Source: M55B127 sp034521955 (lineage in GTDB: Bacteria > Bacillota > Halanaerobiia > Halanaerobiales > M55B127). From it: DNA of 64,000 nucleotides. The stretch lies in assembly GCA_034521955.1 (NCBI GenBank), contig JAXHLT010000003.1, positions 186,001-250,000 of the forward strand. Reading direction: 5' to 3'. The notes under the pieces were generated by a model. That model was given only the letters and a program-made list of their open reading frames with translations, ran no database searches and was not told the DNA's origin. The position numbers and the translations under genes are program-made. Positions 8,505 to 17,163 of this stretch are shown piece by piece (positions within the stretch are counted from its first letter, which is position 1; every line of letters begins with the position of its first letter).

Positions 8505-9755
8505 ATGGTTATTAATCTGATTGGCTTTATCTCACTGTTGATTCTATCCGGATTTTTTTCGGGCTCTGAAACTGCATTTATGTCAGCAAACAGAGTAAGA
8601 ATCAGAGAATTAGTCAATGAAGGTGACAAAAAGGCAGAAAGAGTTGACAAGCTTTTAGAAGACCAAACAAAACTATTAACCACTATATTAATTGGAAACA
8701 ATTTAGTTAATATTGCTGCATCTGCAATTGCAACTTCAATTGCTATTAATATGTTTGGTAGTAAAGGAGTTGGAATTGCCACTGGTGTTGTAACTTTTGT
8801 TATTTTGGTATTTGGTGAAATAACACCTAAATCAATTGGTAATAATAATCCGATTAAATATGCAAAACTGGCTTCAGTAATATTACTTTGGATGGAAAAA
8901 ATACTATACCCAATCATTTTATTTTTCACTATTTTAATTAAAAAATTAATTGGTGAAGATAAGATGATATCTTCTGCTTTCATTAGTGAGGAAGAAGTAA
9001 GAAGATTTGTAAATGTTAGTGAAGAAGAAGGTGCAATCAAAGAAAGCGAAAAAGAGATGATTCAAAGTGTTTTTGAATTTGATGATATAGTTGTTAAAGA
9101 GATTATGGTGCCAAGAATTGATATGGTCTGTGTTAGTAAAGAGTCAAGTATCGAAGAAATAGTTGATCTTGCTGTAGAACAAGGACATTCAAGAATTCCA
9201 ATTTTTGAAGAAAGCATAGATGATATTATTGGATTAATTTATGTTAAAGATCTATTACAGTTATTACAAAAAGGTAAAGAAAATCTTACTTTGGGAGATT
9301 TGATAAAGCCAATTTATTTTATCCCTGAAAGCAAACAGATTAATAAACTTTTAAAAGAGATGCAAAATAGAAGAGAACATATGGCTGTAATTTTAGATGA
9401 ATATGGTGGAACCTCTGGTCTTATAACAATCGAAGACCTATTAGAAGAAATTGTCGGTGACATACAGGATGAGTTTGATCTAGAAAATAAACAGATAAAT
9501 TTAATTAATAATAAAGAAATATTAGTAGATGCTAGAGTTGATTTAGATGATTTAAATGAAATACTTCCCGTTCCATTATTAGATGAAGAAAGTTATGAAA
9601 CAATTTCTGGTTTTGTTCTTCATAAATTAGGCTATTTGCCTGAAGAAAAAGAAATAATAGAACTAGAAGGAATAACAATTGAAATTGAAAAAATTGATGA
9701 ACATAGAATTCAAAAACTAAGAATTTATACAACTGAACCGATTAAGAACATATAA
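8505..9755 (+). CDS. CNNM/CorC-type divalent cation transporter (hemolysin family)
   Basis: A 416-residue protein: DUF21/CNNM transmembrane domain with three to four helices (about 1-180), a CBS pair (about 205-325, with KEIMVPRIDMV), and a C-terminal CorC_HlyC domain (about 340-412). Homologues are Mg2+ or Co2+ exporters; the hemolysin label is historical. The start ATG follows GGAGGG by nine bases. In B. subtilis dgkA occupies the place after ybeY; here this gene takes it. The transported ion cannot be read from sequence. Confidence 0.9.
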   Translation: MVINLIGFISLLILSGFFSGSETAFMSANRVRIRELVNEGDKKAERVDKLLEDQTKLLTTILIGNNLVNIAASAIATSIAINMFGSKGVGIATGVVTFVILVFGEITPKSIGNNNPIKYAKLASVILLWMEKILYPIILFFTILIKKLIGEDKMISSAFISEEEVRRFVNVSEEEGAIKESEKEMIQSVFEFDDIVVKEIMVPRIDMVCVSKESSIEEIVDLAVEQGHSRIPIFEESIDDIIGLIYVKDLLQLLQKGKENLTLGDLIKPIYFIPESKQINKLLKEMQNRREHMAVILDEYGGTSGLITIEDLLEEIVGDIQDEFDLENKQINLINNKEILVDARVDLDDLNEILPVPLLDEESYETISGFVLHKLGYLPEEKEIIELEGITIEIEKIDEHRIQKLRIYTTEPIKNI

Positions 9756-9791
9756 ACATAATATTATATTGAGAATTGCAGAGGTGTGAAA

Positions 9792-10949
9792 ATGAAGAAG
9801 GGTTTATTGTACGGTCTTATTATATTATTAATTATAGTAGGAGCAGCAGCTGTTTTTTTAAGAGGCAGTTTTCAACAAGATCCAGTTATTGAAGAAAGTA
9901 CGACTGAAAAAGAAACAGAAGTAGATAAAATAACTGATACAGATGAAAGTATGGATACTTCTGAATCTGAGTTAAAACAAAAAGACGATAAAAAGACAAG
10001 TGATTTAACAAAAGATACTGCCTATGAAAGTCATGAACAAAAAACTAGTCAAGAAGATACTAAAGTTTCAAAGTTTAGTTATCTTCCTATTGAAGACAAT
10101 ATCCTCCATAGAGCAGTAATGGTTAGTGTAGAAAATACACCTCCAGCTCGTCCTCAAGCCGGACTTAATGAAGCACCTATAGTTTATGAATTTCTTGTCG
10201 AAGGTGGAATCACAAGATTTTTAGTACTATATTGGGCGGATATTCCCGAAAAAATAGGTCCGATTAGAAGTTTAAGGCCTTATATGATCGACATAGCTAA
10301 AGAGTATAAAGCACTACTTTTACATGCAGGAGCTAGTCCAGAGGGCTTTGCAATGTTGCAAAGCAAAAATCCACCTAGTTTAGATCAGATATTTAACGGC
10401 AAATATTACTGGAGAAGTGATCAAAAACGTTCTCCACATAATTTGTATACAGGTGAATATAGGATTAGTGATTATTTAAATGAAATGTTAGGTGTTGAGT
10501 ATGAAAACCGCTTTAATTTTGAAGAGATTATGATAATTTCCAATGTAAAACAAAAAGCGGAAGTTATTGATATAGATTACTGGGGTAATTACAAGGTCAT
10601 TTATGAATATAATAGTGAAGACAATACATATTTAAGATTTTTAAACAATGATAAGACACCTCATTATGTTGAAAACGGAGATCAAATAAGAGTAAAAAAT
10701 ATTATTGTTCAGTTTGTTAAAACTCAAGTTAAAGATGATGTAGGAAGATTAGGGATGGAAATTACTGGAGAAAATAAAGCCCTGTATTTTAGAAATGGTT
10801 TGGTATCTGAAGGAACTTGGAAAAAAACTGACAATGGTTTAACTAAATTTTATAATAATGAGAATAAACTTATTAAAGTTAATCCGGGAAATACATGGAT
10901 TCAAGTTGTTCCTACAAATACAAAAATTACATATAAGGAAAGTGAATAA
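9792..10949 (+). CDS. DUF3048 (YerB-like) membrane-anchored envelope protein
   Basis: A 385-residue protein. The ATG at 9792 is five bases after GAGGTG; an in-frame GTG at 9786 lies on the ribosome-binding site. One N-terminal transmembrane helix (residues 4-22) is followed by an acidic Thr/Ser/Lys linker (about 30-95) and then the two DUF3048 domains (for example GPIRSLRPYMIDIAKEY and HNLYTG). Bacillus YerB is a lipoprotein; no lipobox Cys is present here, so it is probably held by the uncleaved helix. Function unknown. It sits between the cation transporter and cdd. Confidence 0.85.
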   Translation: MKKGLLYGLIILLIIVGAAAVFLRGSFQQDPVIEESTTEKETEVDKITDTDESMDTSESELKQKDDKKTSDLTKDTAYESHEQKTSQEDTKVSKFSYLPIEDNILHRAVMVSVENTPPARPQAGLNEAPIVYEFLVEGGITRFLVLYWADIPEKIGPIRSLRPYMIDIAKEYKALLLHAGASPEGFAMLQSKNPPSLDQIFNGKYYWRSDQKRSPHNLYTGEYRISDYLNEMLGVEYENRFNFEEIMIISNVKQKAEVIDIDYWGNYKVIYEYNSEDNTYLRFLNNDKTPHYVENGDQIRVKNIIVQFVKTQVKDDVGRLGMEITGENKALYFRNGLVSEGTWKKTDNGLTKFYNNENKLIKVNPGNTWIQVVPTNTKITYKESE

Positions 10950-10952
10950 AAG

Positions 10953-11357
10953 ATGATTGATAAAGTAAAAAAGGAAAAACTTTATAATGCAGCAAAAGAT
11001 GTTATTGATAATGCTTATGTACCTTATTCTAATTTTCCATTAGCAGCTGCTTTATTGACAAAAGAAGGCAAAATATTTACTGGTGTAAATATAGAAAATG
11101 CTGCATATGGGGCTACAATGTGTGCTGAAAGAACAGCTATTTTTAAAGCTGTTTCTGAAGGATATAAGGATTTTGAAGCTATTTTGGTATTAACTAATAC
11201 AAATAATCCAGTCTCTCCATGTGGAACCTGTAGACAGGTTATAAATGAGTTTAACGAGGATTTAGAAGTAATAATGATGACAAAAGACAAAAATGAAATA
11301 ACAAAAACTAATAATGAACTTTTACCAGGTTCTTTTAGTAAGGATGATATGAAATAA
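10953..11357 (+). CDS. cdd: Cytidine deaminase
   Basis: A 134-residue homotetrameric-type cytidine deaminase that converts cytidine/deoxycytidine to uridine/deoxyuridine in pyrimidine salvage. Zinc ligands and the catalytic Glu are in CAERTAI and PCGTCRQV, and VPYSNFPLAAAL is the N-terminal substrate motif. Its stop overlaps the era start by one base (TAATG), as is common for the cdd-era pair in Firmicutes. Confidence 0.96.
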   Translation: MIDKVKKEKLYNAAKDVIDNAYVPYSNFPLAAALLTKEGKIFTGVNIENAAYGATMCAERTAIFKAVSEGYKDFEAILVLTNTNNPVSPCGTCRQVINEFNEDLEVIMMTKDKNEITKTNNELLPGSFSKDDMK

Positions 11358-12241
11358 TGAGTTTTAAATCAGGTTTTGCAACAATTATAGGAAGACCTAA
11401 TGTAGGTAAATCTACTTTAGTGAATTATTTGATTGGTGAAAAGATTTCAATTACTTCACCTAGACCACAAACTACCAGAAATAGTATCAAGGCAATTTTT
11501 ACTAATGAAGAAGGGCAAATAATTTTTGTAGATACACCAGGAATTTATAAGACCAAAAATGATTTAGATAAATATATGGTAAATGAGGCATATAAAAGTC
11601 TTGATGGAATTGATTTAATAATTTTTATGGTCGATGCAACAGAAAGGATTGGCAAAGAAGACAAAATGATCTATAGTCAGATCAAAAACTCTTCAAATCC
11701 TCATGTGATTGTATTAAATAAGATTGATCGAATTAAGAAAAAAAAGATTCTACAGGTTATTAAAGAATACGAAAAAGAGTTTAATGAAGATATTATTCCT
11801 ATTTCATCTAAAATGGGAAGTAATATTGATAGTCTACTTGATAATATTTTCAAATTATTACCTGAAGGACCACAATATTATCCAGCAGATATGATAACTG
11901 ATCAAATTGAACAGTTTATAGTTGCTGAAATGATTAGAGAAAAAACATTTTATTTATTAAGAGAAGAGGTACCCTTTGGTATTGCTGTTGTCATTGAAGA
12001 AATGAAAGAAAGAGAAGATGAAGTAATGTATATAAGAGCAAATATATATGTTGAGAAAAAATCTCATAAAGGAATTATTATAGGAAAAAATGGAAGTATG
12101 TTAAAAAAGATAGGAACAAGAGCAAGAAAAGATATTGAAAAACTTTTACAGCAAAAAGTTTATTTAGATTTATGGATAAAAATAGAAAAAGATTGGCGTG
12201 ATAATGAGGCATTATTAAGAAGGATGGGGTATAAAAGTTAG
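11357..12241 (+). CDS. era: GTPase Era
   Basis: A 294-residue essential GTPase that binds the 3' end of 16S rRNA during 30S assembly. G1 GRPNVGKS, G3 DTPG and G4 NKID are present, followed by a C-terminal KH domain with IIGKNGSMLKKIG. Translationally coupled to cdd by a one-base overlap. Together with ybeY upstream it belongs to a 16S-maturation gene set. Confidence 0.97.
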   Translation: MSFKSGFATIIGRPNVGKSTLVNYLIGEKISITSPRPQTTRNSIKAIFTNEEGQIIFVDTPGIYKTKNDLDKYMVNEAYKSLDGIDLIIFMVDATERIGKEDKMIYSQIKNSSNPHVIVLNKIDRIKKKKILQVIKEYEKEFNEDIIPISSKMGSNIDSLLDNIFKLLPEGPQYYPADMITDQIEQFIVAEMIREKTFYLLREEVPFGIAVVIEEMKEREDEVMYIRANIYVEKKSHKGIIIGKNGSMLKKIGTRARKDIEKLLQQKVYLDLWIKIEKDWRDNEALLRRMGYKS

Positions 12242-12370
12242 TAATAGTGTAATTTAATAATTAATACTATAAAAAAATTACAGCTAAAACTAAATTTTTT
12301 AAATATAATGTCAAAAAATTAGAGTTTCAAATTATTGATTATTTATAAATTCTTAAAGGAGTGGTTAATA

Positions 12371-13054
12371 GTGGCGATTAAACCTAGAGACATGGCAAAG
12401 ATGATCGATCATACAAACTTAAATGCAACTGCAACAGTTGATGATATTAAAAAATTATGTGAGGAAGCACTTGAACATCAATTTGCTTCTGTTTGTATTC
12501 ATCCGATTTATGTACCTTTAGCAACAAAGTTATTAGAGGAATCTTCTGTAAAGGTATGTACAGTTATCGGATTTCCATTAGGGGCAAACACAGCAGAAAC
12601 GAAAGCATTTGAAACCAAAAATGCTATAAAAAATGGTGCTCAAGAAGTAGATATGGTTATGAACATTGGGGCATTTAAATCAGGTGCCTATGATCTGGTA
12701 AGATCAGATATTAAAGCAGTAAAAGATGCAACAAAAGCAGCTGGTGTTAGTTCTGATGTTATAGTCAAAGTAATATTAGAGACCTGTTATCTTAGTGATG
12801 ATGAAATCGTAAAGGCTTGTGAGATAGTAAAAGATGGTGGAGGAGATTTTGTTAAAACTTCAACTGGTTTCGGTACTGAAGGTGCAGTAGAAGAAAAAAT
12901 TAGTATAATGAGAAAAACTGTAGGAAGAGATATTGGAGTTAAAGCTTCAGGTGGAATTAAAAACTTTGAGCAAGCGTTATCTATGCTTGATGCCGGAGCT
13001 AACAGAATTGGTGCAAGTTCAGGAGTGAATATAGTAACTGATCCAGATGAATAA
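12371..13054 (+). CDS. deoC: Deoxyribose-phosphate aldolase
   Basis: A 227-residue class I aldolase that cleaves 2-deoxyribose-5-phosphate into glyceraldehyde-3-phosphate and acetaldehyde in nucleoside catabolism. The GTG at 12371 was chosen because AAAGGAG lies nine bases before it and the protein then begins near MIDHTNL as usual. The Schiff-base Lys is in VIVKVILETC, and a second conserved Lys in GVKASGGI. It interrupts the usual era-recO pair; a 129-base AT-rich gap before it holds a lone TATAAT (12304-12309) without a clear -35. Confidence 0.95.
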   Translation: MAIKPRDMAKMIDHTNLNATATVDDIKKLCEEALEHQFASVCIHPIYVPLATKLLEESSVKVCTVIGFPLGANTAETKAFETKNAIKNGAQEVDMVMNIGAFKSGAYDLVRSDIKAVKDATKAAGVSSDVIVKVILETCYLSDDEIVKACEIVKDGGGDFVKTSTGFGTEGAVEEKISIMRKTVGRDIGVKASGGIKNFEQALSMLDAGANRIGASSGVNIVTDPDE

Positions 13055-13072
13055 TAAAGGAAGGTTAATTAA

Positions 13073-13846
13073 ATGTCCTTGATAGAAACTGAAGCAATTG
13101 TTTTAAAACAGTTTGATTTAGGAGAAACTGATAAAATAATAACATTTTATACTAAAGAATATGGAAAAGTTAGAGCTGTAGCTAAAAAAGCTAGAAATTC
13201 AAAAAACAATAAAACTTCTGCTATAGTATTACCTTATTGTTATAACTTTATTAAGGTATATAAAAGCAAATCACTTGACCGGATTAATTATGTAGATAAC
13301 ATACACAGATTTGAAGAACTAAGAAACAACTTGAATAAAATGGCTTATGCAGCTTATTTTTCTGAAATGGTTGAAAAAGTTGGTATGGAATACCATTCAA
13401 ATCCTAAATTGTTTAATCTGTTATTAGAAACTTTTAATAACATGGTAACTATTGAAGAAAGTGATCTAGAAAAGATTAATATAATATTTAAACTATTATT
13501 TCTTAACATTGTGGGTATTCAACCAACAATAAATTATTGTTATGAATGTGGAAAAAAAATAATAACTTCTAGTAGACAGTTGTTTAATGTTAATGAAGGT
13601 GGACTTATTTGTTCTGAATGTGCGAGAAACAAAAATGATAGTTTGTATAATTTAAAGCAAAATGAAATTGATTTAATTAAAAGAATATATCGAAACAAAA
13701 TTAACGCTTTAGATGATATTTCTGTGGATAAAAACATATTAAATAAGTTAGATAAATTAATTGATGAATTTATAATATACCATCTTGATATAAAATTGAA
13801 ATCCTATGATTTTTTACAAATCATAAAAGGGTTTGATAAAAATTAA
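13073..13846 (+). CDS. recO: DNA repair protein RecO
   Basis: A 257-residue recombination mediator that works with RecF/RecR to load RecA at gaps. N-terminal OB-fold (residues 1-80, starting ETEAIVLKQFDLGETDKIIT) and a C-terminal domain with a four-Cys zinc finger (CYECGKK near residue 156 and CSECARN). Located before glyQS as in Bacillus. Starts 18 bases after deoC with an AAAGGAAGG ribosome-binding site. Confidence 0.95.
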   Translation: MSLIETEAIVLKQFDLGETDKIITFYTKEYGKVRAVAKKARNSKNNKTSAIVLPYCYNFIKVYKSKSLDRINYVDNIHRFEELRNNLNKMAYAAYFSEMVEKVGMEYHSNPKLFNLLLETFNNMVTIEESDLEKINIIFKLLFLNIVGIQPTINYCYECGKKIITSSRQLFNVNEGGLICSECARNKNDSLYNLKQNEIDLIKRIYRNKINALDDISVDKNILNKLDKLIDEFIIYHLDIKLKSYDFLQIIKGFDKN

Positions 13847-13851
13847 ATTAA

Positions 13852-13897
13852 AGGTAGAATCATCTACCTCGTCTCTGATTGGGATGAGGTATTTGTA
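13852..13897 (+). promoter_or_regulatory. Two mutually exclusive hairpins between recO and glyQ
   Basis: AGGTAG (13852-13857) can pair with CTACCT (13864-13869). Alternatively TACCTCGTC (13865-13873) pairs with GATGAGGTA (13883-13891), followed by a weak T-rich stretch. The two share five bases and cannot coexist. The second resembles an intrinsic terminator for recO. No T-box consensus is seen. A possible extended -10 promoter (TGATATAAT, 13909-13917) lies downstream, before glyQ. Confidence 0.4.
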
Positions 13898-13940
13898 TTA
13901 TAGAAAAATGATATAATTTTATTTGGAAGGAATGATTTTG

Positions 13941-14825
13941 ATGAATTTTCAGGACATGATACAAAATTTACACAATTTTTGGAGTAATCATAATTGTATA
14001 ATTGAACAGCCTTATGATATAGAAGTTGGAGCAGGAACAATGAGTCCATCTACATTTTTAAGATCTCTGGGTCCTGAACCATGGAGAACCGGATATGTAC
14101 AACCTTGTAGAAGGCCTGCAGATGGTAGATATGGGGAAAATCCTTTTAGATTACAAAGATATTTACAGTATCAAGTTATAATTAAACCATCTCCTGATAA
14201 TATACAAGAGATGTATTTAGATAGTTTAAAAGCTTTAGGAATAAATCCAAAACAACACGATATAAGGTTTGTTGAAGATAACTGGGAAGCACCAACTTTA
14301 GGAGCCTGGGGATTAGGTTGGGAAGTATGGCTTGATGGTATGGAAATTACTCAGTTTACTTATTTTCAGCAAGTCGGTGGAATAGATTGTAATCCTGTTA
14401 CTGCTGAAATAACATACGGTTTAGAACGAATAGCGATGTATTTACAAGATGTAGATAGTATTTTTGATATTGAATGGGTTGATGGTATAAATTATGGTGA
14501 TGTAAACATGCAGATTGAAAAAGAAAATTCTATTTATAATTTTGAAGAATCAAATATAGATAATCTATATAACTTATTTAAAATCTATGAAGATGAGGCA
14601 AACCATTTGATAGAAAAGGATTTAATATATCCTGCATATGATTATACATTAAAGTGTTCACATGTTTTTAATTTATTGGATGCAAGAGGTGCAATCAGTG
14701 TTTCAGAAAGAACTGGATATATTTCAAGAGTTCGAGATCTTGCCAGAAAATGTGCCAGGGGTTATGTAAATAAAAGAGAAGATCTAGGTTTTCCTTTGTT
14801 GAAGGGAAGTGATAGTAATGAATAA
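13941..14825 (+). CDS. glyQ: Glycyl-tRNA synthetase alpha subunit
   Basis: A 294-residue catalytic subunit of the bacterial alpha2beta2 glycyl-tRNA synthetase. Visible family motifs include FQDMIQNLHNFW at the start, LGPEPWRTGYVQPCRRP and GLERIAMYLQ. Of three in-frame starts (TTG 13923, ATG 13932, ATG 13941) the last has the best spacing to GGAAGG (10 bases) and gives the normal N-terminus. Overlaps glyS by eight bases. Confidence 0.96.
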   Translation: MNFQDMIQNLHNFWSNHNCIIEQPYDIEVGAGTMSPSTFLRSLGPEPWRTGYVQPCRRPADGRYGENPFRLQRYLQYQVIIKPSPDNIQEMYLDSLKALGINPKQHDIRFVEDNWEAPTLGAWGLGWEVWLDGMEITQFTYFQQVGGIDCNPVTAEITYGLERIAMYLQDVDSIFDIEWVDGINYGDVNMQIEKENSIYNFEESNIDNLYNLFKIYEDEANHLIEKDLIYPAYDYTLKCSHVFNLLDARGAISVSERTGYISRVRDLARKCARGYVNKREDLGFPLLKGSDSNE

Positions 14826-16890
14826 AAGTATTTTAGAAATTGGTACAGAAGAAATACCAGCTAAACTTGTTGATGAAATATATTCAAATTTTGAACAAAA
14901 AACAAAAGAACTATTAGATGAATATAGAATCAGTTTTGATGATATAGATGTTTTTGGATCTCCAAGAAGAATTGCTGTTAAAATAACGGGTTTATCTGAA
15001 TTGCAAAACAAAACAGTAAATGAAATAAAAGGACCTCCGAAAAATATTGCTTTTGATGATAATAATGAGCCAACCAAAGCAGCCACAGGATTTGCTAAGG
15101 GACAGGGTATTGAAGTTTCAGACTTAATAGAAAGAGAAACAGACCGTGGTATTTATCTTTATGCAGTGATAGAAAAGGATAGAGAGAATACTAAAGAAGT
15201 ATTATCTACTGTTTATAAAAGGCTAATAAAAGAAGTTAATTTACCTATTACTATGAGGTGGAGTAACCACAATTTAAAATTTATTAGACCAATTCACTGG
15301 ATTTTAGCATTATTTAATGATGAAAAAATAGAATTTTCTTTGGAGCATTTAAAAGCAAGCAATATAACTTATGGACATAGATTTCTTGCAAATAGAAAAT
15401 TTGTAATTAAAACTGTTGATGATTATAAGAGAGTATTAAAAAAAGCAGATGTTGTTGTAGATCCAGAGCAAAGAAAAGAAATAATTTTACAAGAAATAAA
15501 TACTATTATTTTAGAAAAAAATCTTAAATTTAAAAAAGATGAAAATCTCTTAAAAGAAGTAATACATCTAGTTGAAAACCCGAGTCCATTTATTGCAAGT
15601 TTTGATGAAAAATATCTAAAATTACCGGAACCTGTTATTGTAACTCCTTTAAAAGAACATCAAAAGTATTTTCCTTTATGGAATAAAGATGGTTCTTTAA
15701 GTAATAAGTTTGTTGTTGTTAAAGAGGGTGGAAAAGAATATATTAATAATGTTCGCGAAGGTAATGAAAAAGTATTAAGAGCAAGGCTTGAAGATGCTGA
15801 CTTTTATTATAAAAGAGATTTAAACAGCAGCCTTGATTCTTTCTTTGAAGATTTAAAAGGATTAGTTTTAAGAGAAGAGTTAGGCAGCATGTATGATAAA
15901 AGTAAAAGAAATATGGAGTTAAGCAAAAAAATAGCTAAACAGCTAGATTTTAGTGAAGAAGAAATAGAAATGGCTGAAAAAGCATCGAAGTATTCAAAAG
16001 TTGATTTGGTTTCTCTGATGGTTAGAGAGTTTCCAGAATTGCAGGGAGTAATGGGAAGTATTTATGCTAAAAAAGAAGGATACAATCAAAAAATATGTGA
16101 TGCAATAAAAGAACACTATTTACCTGATTCAGCTGATAGTAAGTTACCAAGCTCGAAATTAAGTAAAGTTGTTAGCTTAAGTGATAAAATTGATACATTG
16201 ACCGGTTTTTTTGGTATAAACTTAATACCTACAGGTTCTCAAGATCCATATGGATTAAGAAGAGCTGCTATAGGTATATATCGACTAATTGAAGATTTAA
16301 ATTTTGAATTAGAAGTAGAAAAATTATTTCAATTAAGTTTAGAAGTTTATAGAGATGCTAATCAAGATTTAAAAATCGATGATAAAGTTATTAGTAATAT
16401 ACGAGAGTTTATGCTTGATAGGATTCAATATATTTTCAAAGATAAAGGTTATGATGTTGATATTATTAGAACTGTTGTATATGGATTACCTTTATCAATC
16501 CCATTAATTAAGAAAGCCTTAAAATTATTAGATGATGTTAAGGACAATGAATCATTTAATGAATTTTTAACAGCATATAATCGTGTGGACAGTATTATTA
16601 AAGATGTTAAAGCAGCTGATGTTGATGAAAATTTATTTGAAAAAGAAGAAGAAAAAATATTATATAATCAATACAAAAAAATATATAATGAGGTAAATTC
16701 TCATATAGATAATAATAATCTAGAAAATGCCTATGATAGTTTGATTAAAATAATAGAACCAGTTCATGACTTTTTTGAAGAAGTTAGGGTAATGGCTGAA
16801 GATCCAAAAATAAAAAATAATAGACTATCATTACTGAAAAACATTCAGGTATTAATGAAAAGTCTAGGAGACTTTTCATTTAAACAATAA
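14818..16890 (+). CDS. glyS: Glycyl-tRNA synthetase beta subunit
   Basis: A 690-residue subunit that binds tRNA-Gly. The N-terminus LEIGTEEIPAKL and later MRWSNHNLKFIRPIHWILAL are hallmarks of the family; the middle carries an HD-like region and the C-terminus an anticodon-binding domain. The ATG at 14818 lies inside the end of glyQ, nine bases after AAGGGAAG; a GTG at 14809 overlaps that site. Coupled to glyQ. Confidence 0.96.
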   Translation: MNKSILEIGTEEIPAKLVDEIYSNFEQKTKELLDEYRISFDDIDVFGSPRRIAVKITGLSELQNKTVNEIKGPPKNIAFDDNNEPTKAATGFAKGQGIEVSDLIERETDRGIYLYAVIEKDRENTKEVLSTVYKRLIKEVNLPITMRWSNHNLKFIRPIHWILALFNDEKIEFSLEHLKASNITYGHRFLANRKFVIKTVDDYKRVLKKADVVVDPEQRKEIILQEINTIILEKNLKFKKDENLLKEVIHLVENPSPFIASFDEKYLKLPEPVIVTPLKEHQKYFPLWNKDGSLSNKFVVVKEGGKEYINNVREGNEKVLRARLEDADFYYKRDLNSSLDSFFEDLKGLVLREELGSMYDKSKRNMELSKKIAKQLDFSEEEIEMAEKASKYSKVDLVSLMVREFPELQGVMGSIYAKKEGYNQKICDAIKEHYLPDSADSKLPSSKLSKVVSLSDKIDTLTGFFGINLIPTGSQDPYGLRRAAIGIYRLIEDLNFELEVEKLFQLSLEVYRDANQDLKIDDKVISNIREFMLDRIQYIFKDKGYDVDIIRTVVYGLPLSIPLIKKALKLLDDVKDNESFNEFLTAYNRVDSIIKDVKAADVDENLFEKEEEKILYNQYKKIYNEVNSHIDNNNLENAYDSLIKIIEPVHDFFEEVRVMAEDPKIKNNRLSLLKNIQVLMKSLGDFSFKQ

Positions 16891-16904
16891 AATTCAATTT
16901 ATAA

Positions 16905-16932
16905 GCAGGTATTTTAACATAAGTATTGAATA
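16905..16932 (+). repeat. Degenerate 28-base element, copy 1
   Basis: Begins GCAGGTATTT and ends TTGAATA. It aligns without gaps to a segment at 20939-20966 (GCAGG, A.TTT, then TGAATA conserved). Both copies lie in intergenic regions, this one between glyS and ppdK. It may be a small dispersed intergenic element; the similarity is modest. Confidence 0.3.
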
Positions 16933-17163
16933 TTTATAAATGCGTGTAAAATTAATTGTAATAAATCACTAAAATATAACCTATTAAGGCTATATATTCT
17001 GTTCAGGAGGTGATTTTAAACAAATTTTACTTAAATGTATATCTATCTTTAAATAAATTATGTTAAAAATAAACTACGGCTAAATAATTAATTTATTTGG
17101 AGAGTTATATTTATATTTGTGCAATGTAAATACTTTATACTAAACTGAGGAGGAATAAAATTT

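Noticed and set aside
8462..9040. Minus-strand open frame of 192 codons opposite the CorC-type gene
   Set aside because: Wholly antisense to a clear DUF21 membrane domain; hydrophobic only because the complement of hydrophobic codons is also rich in such residues.
13847..13940. T-box leader for glyQS, also considered before hisS and aspS
   Set aside because: No AGGGTGGNACCGCG-type core is present in any of the leaders, and the intergenic regions are too short.
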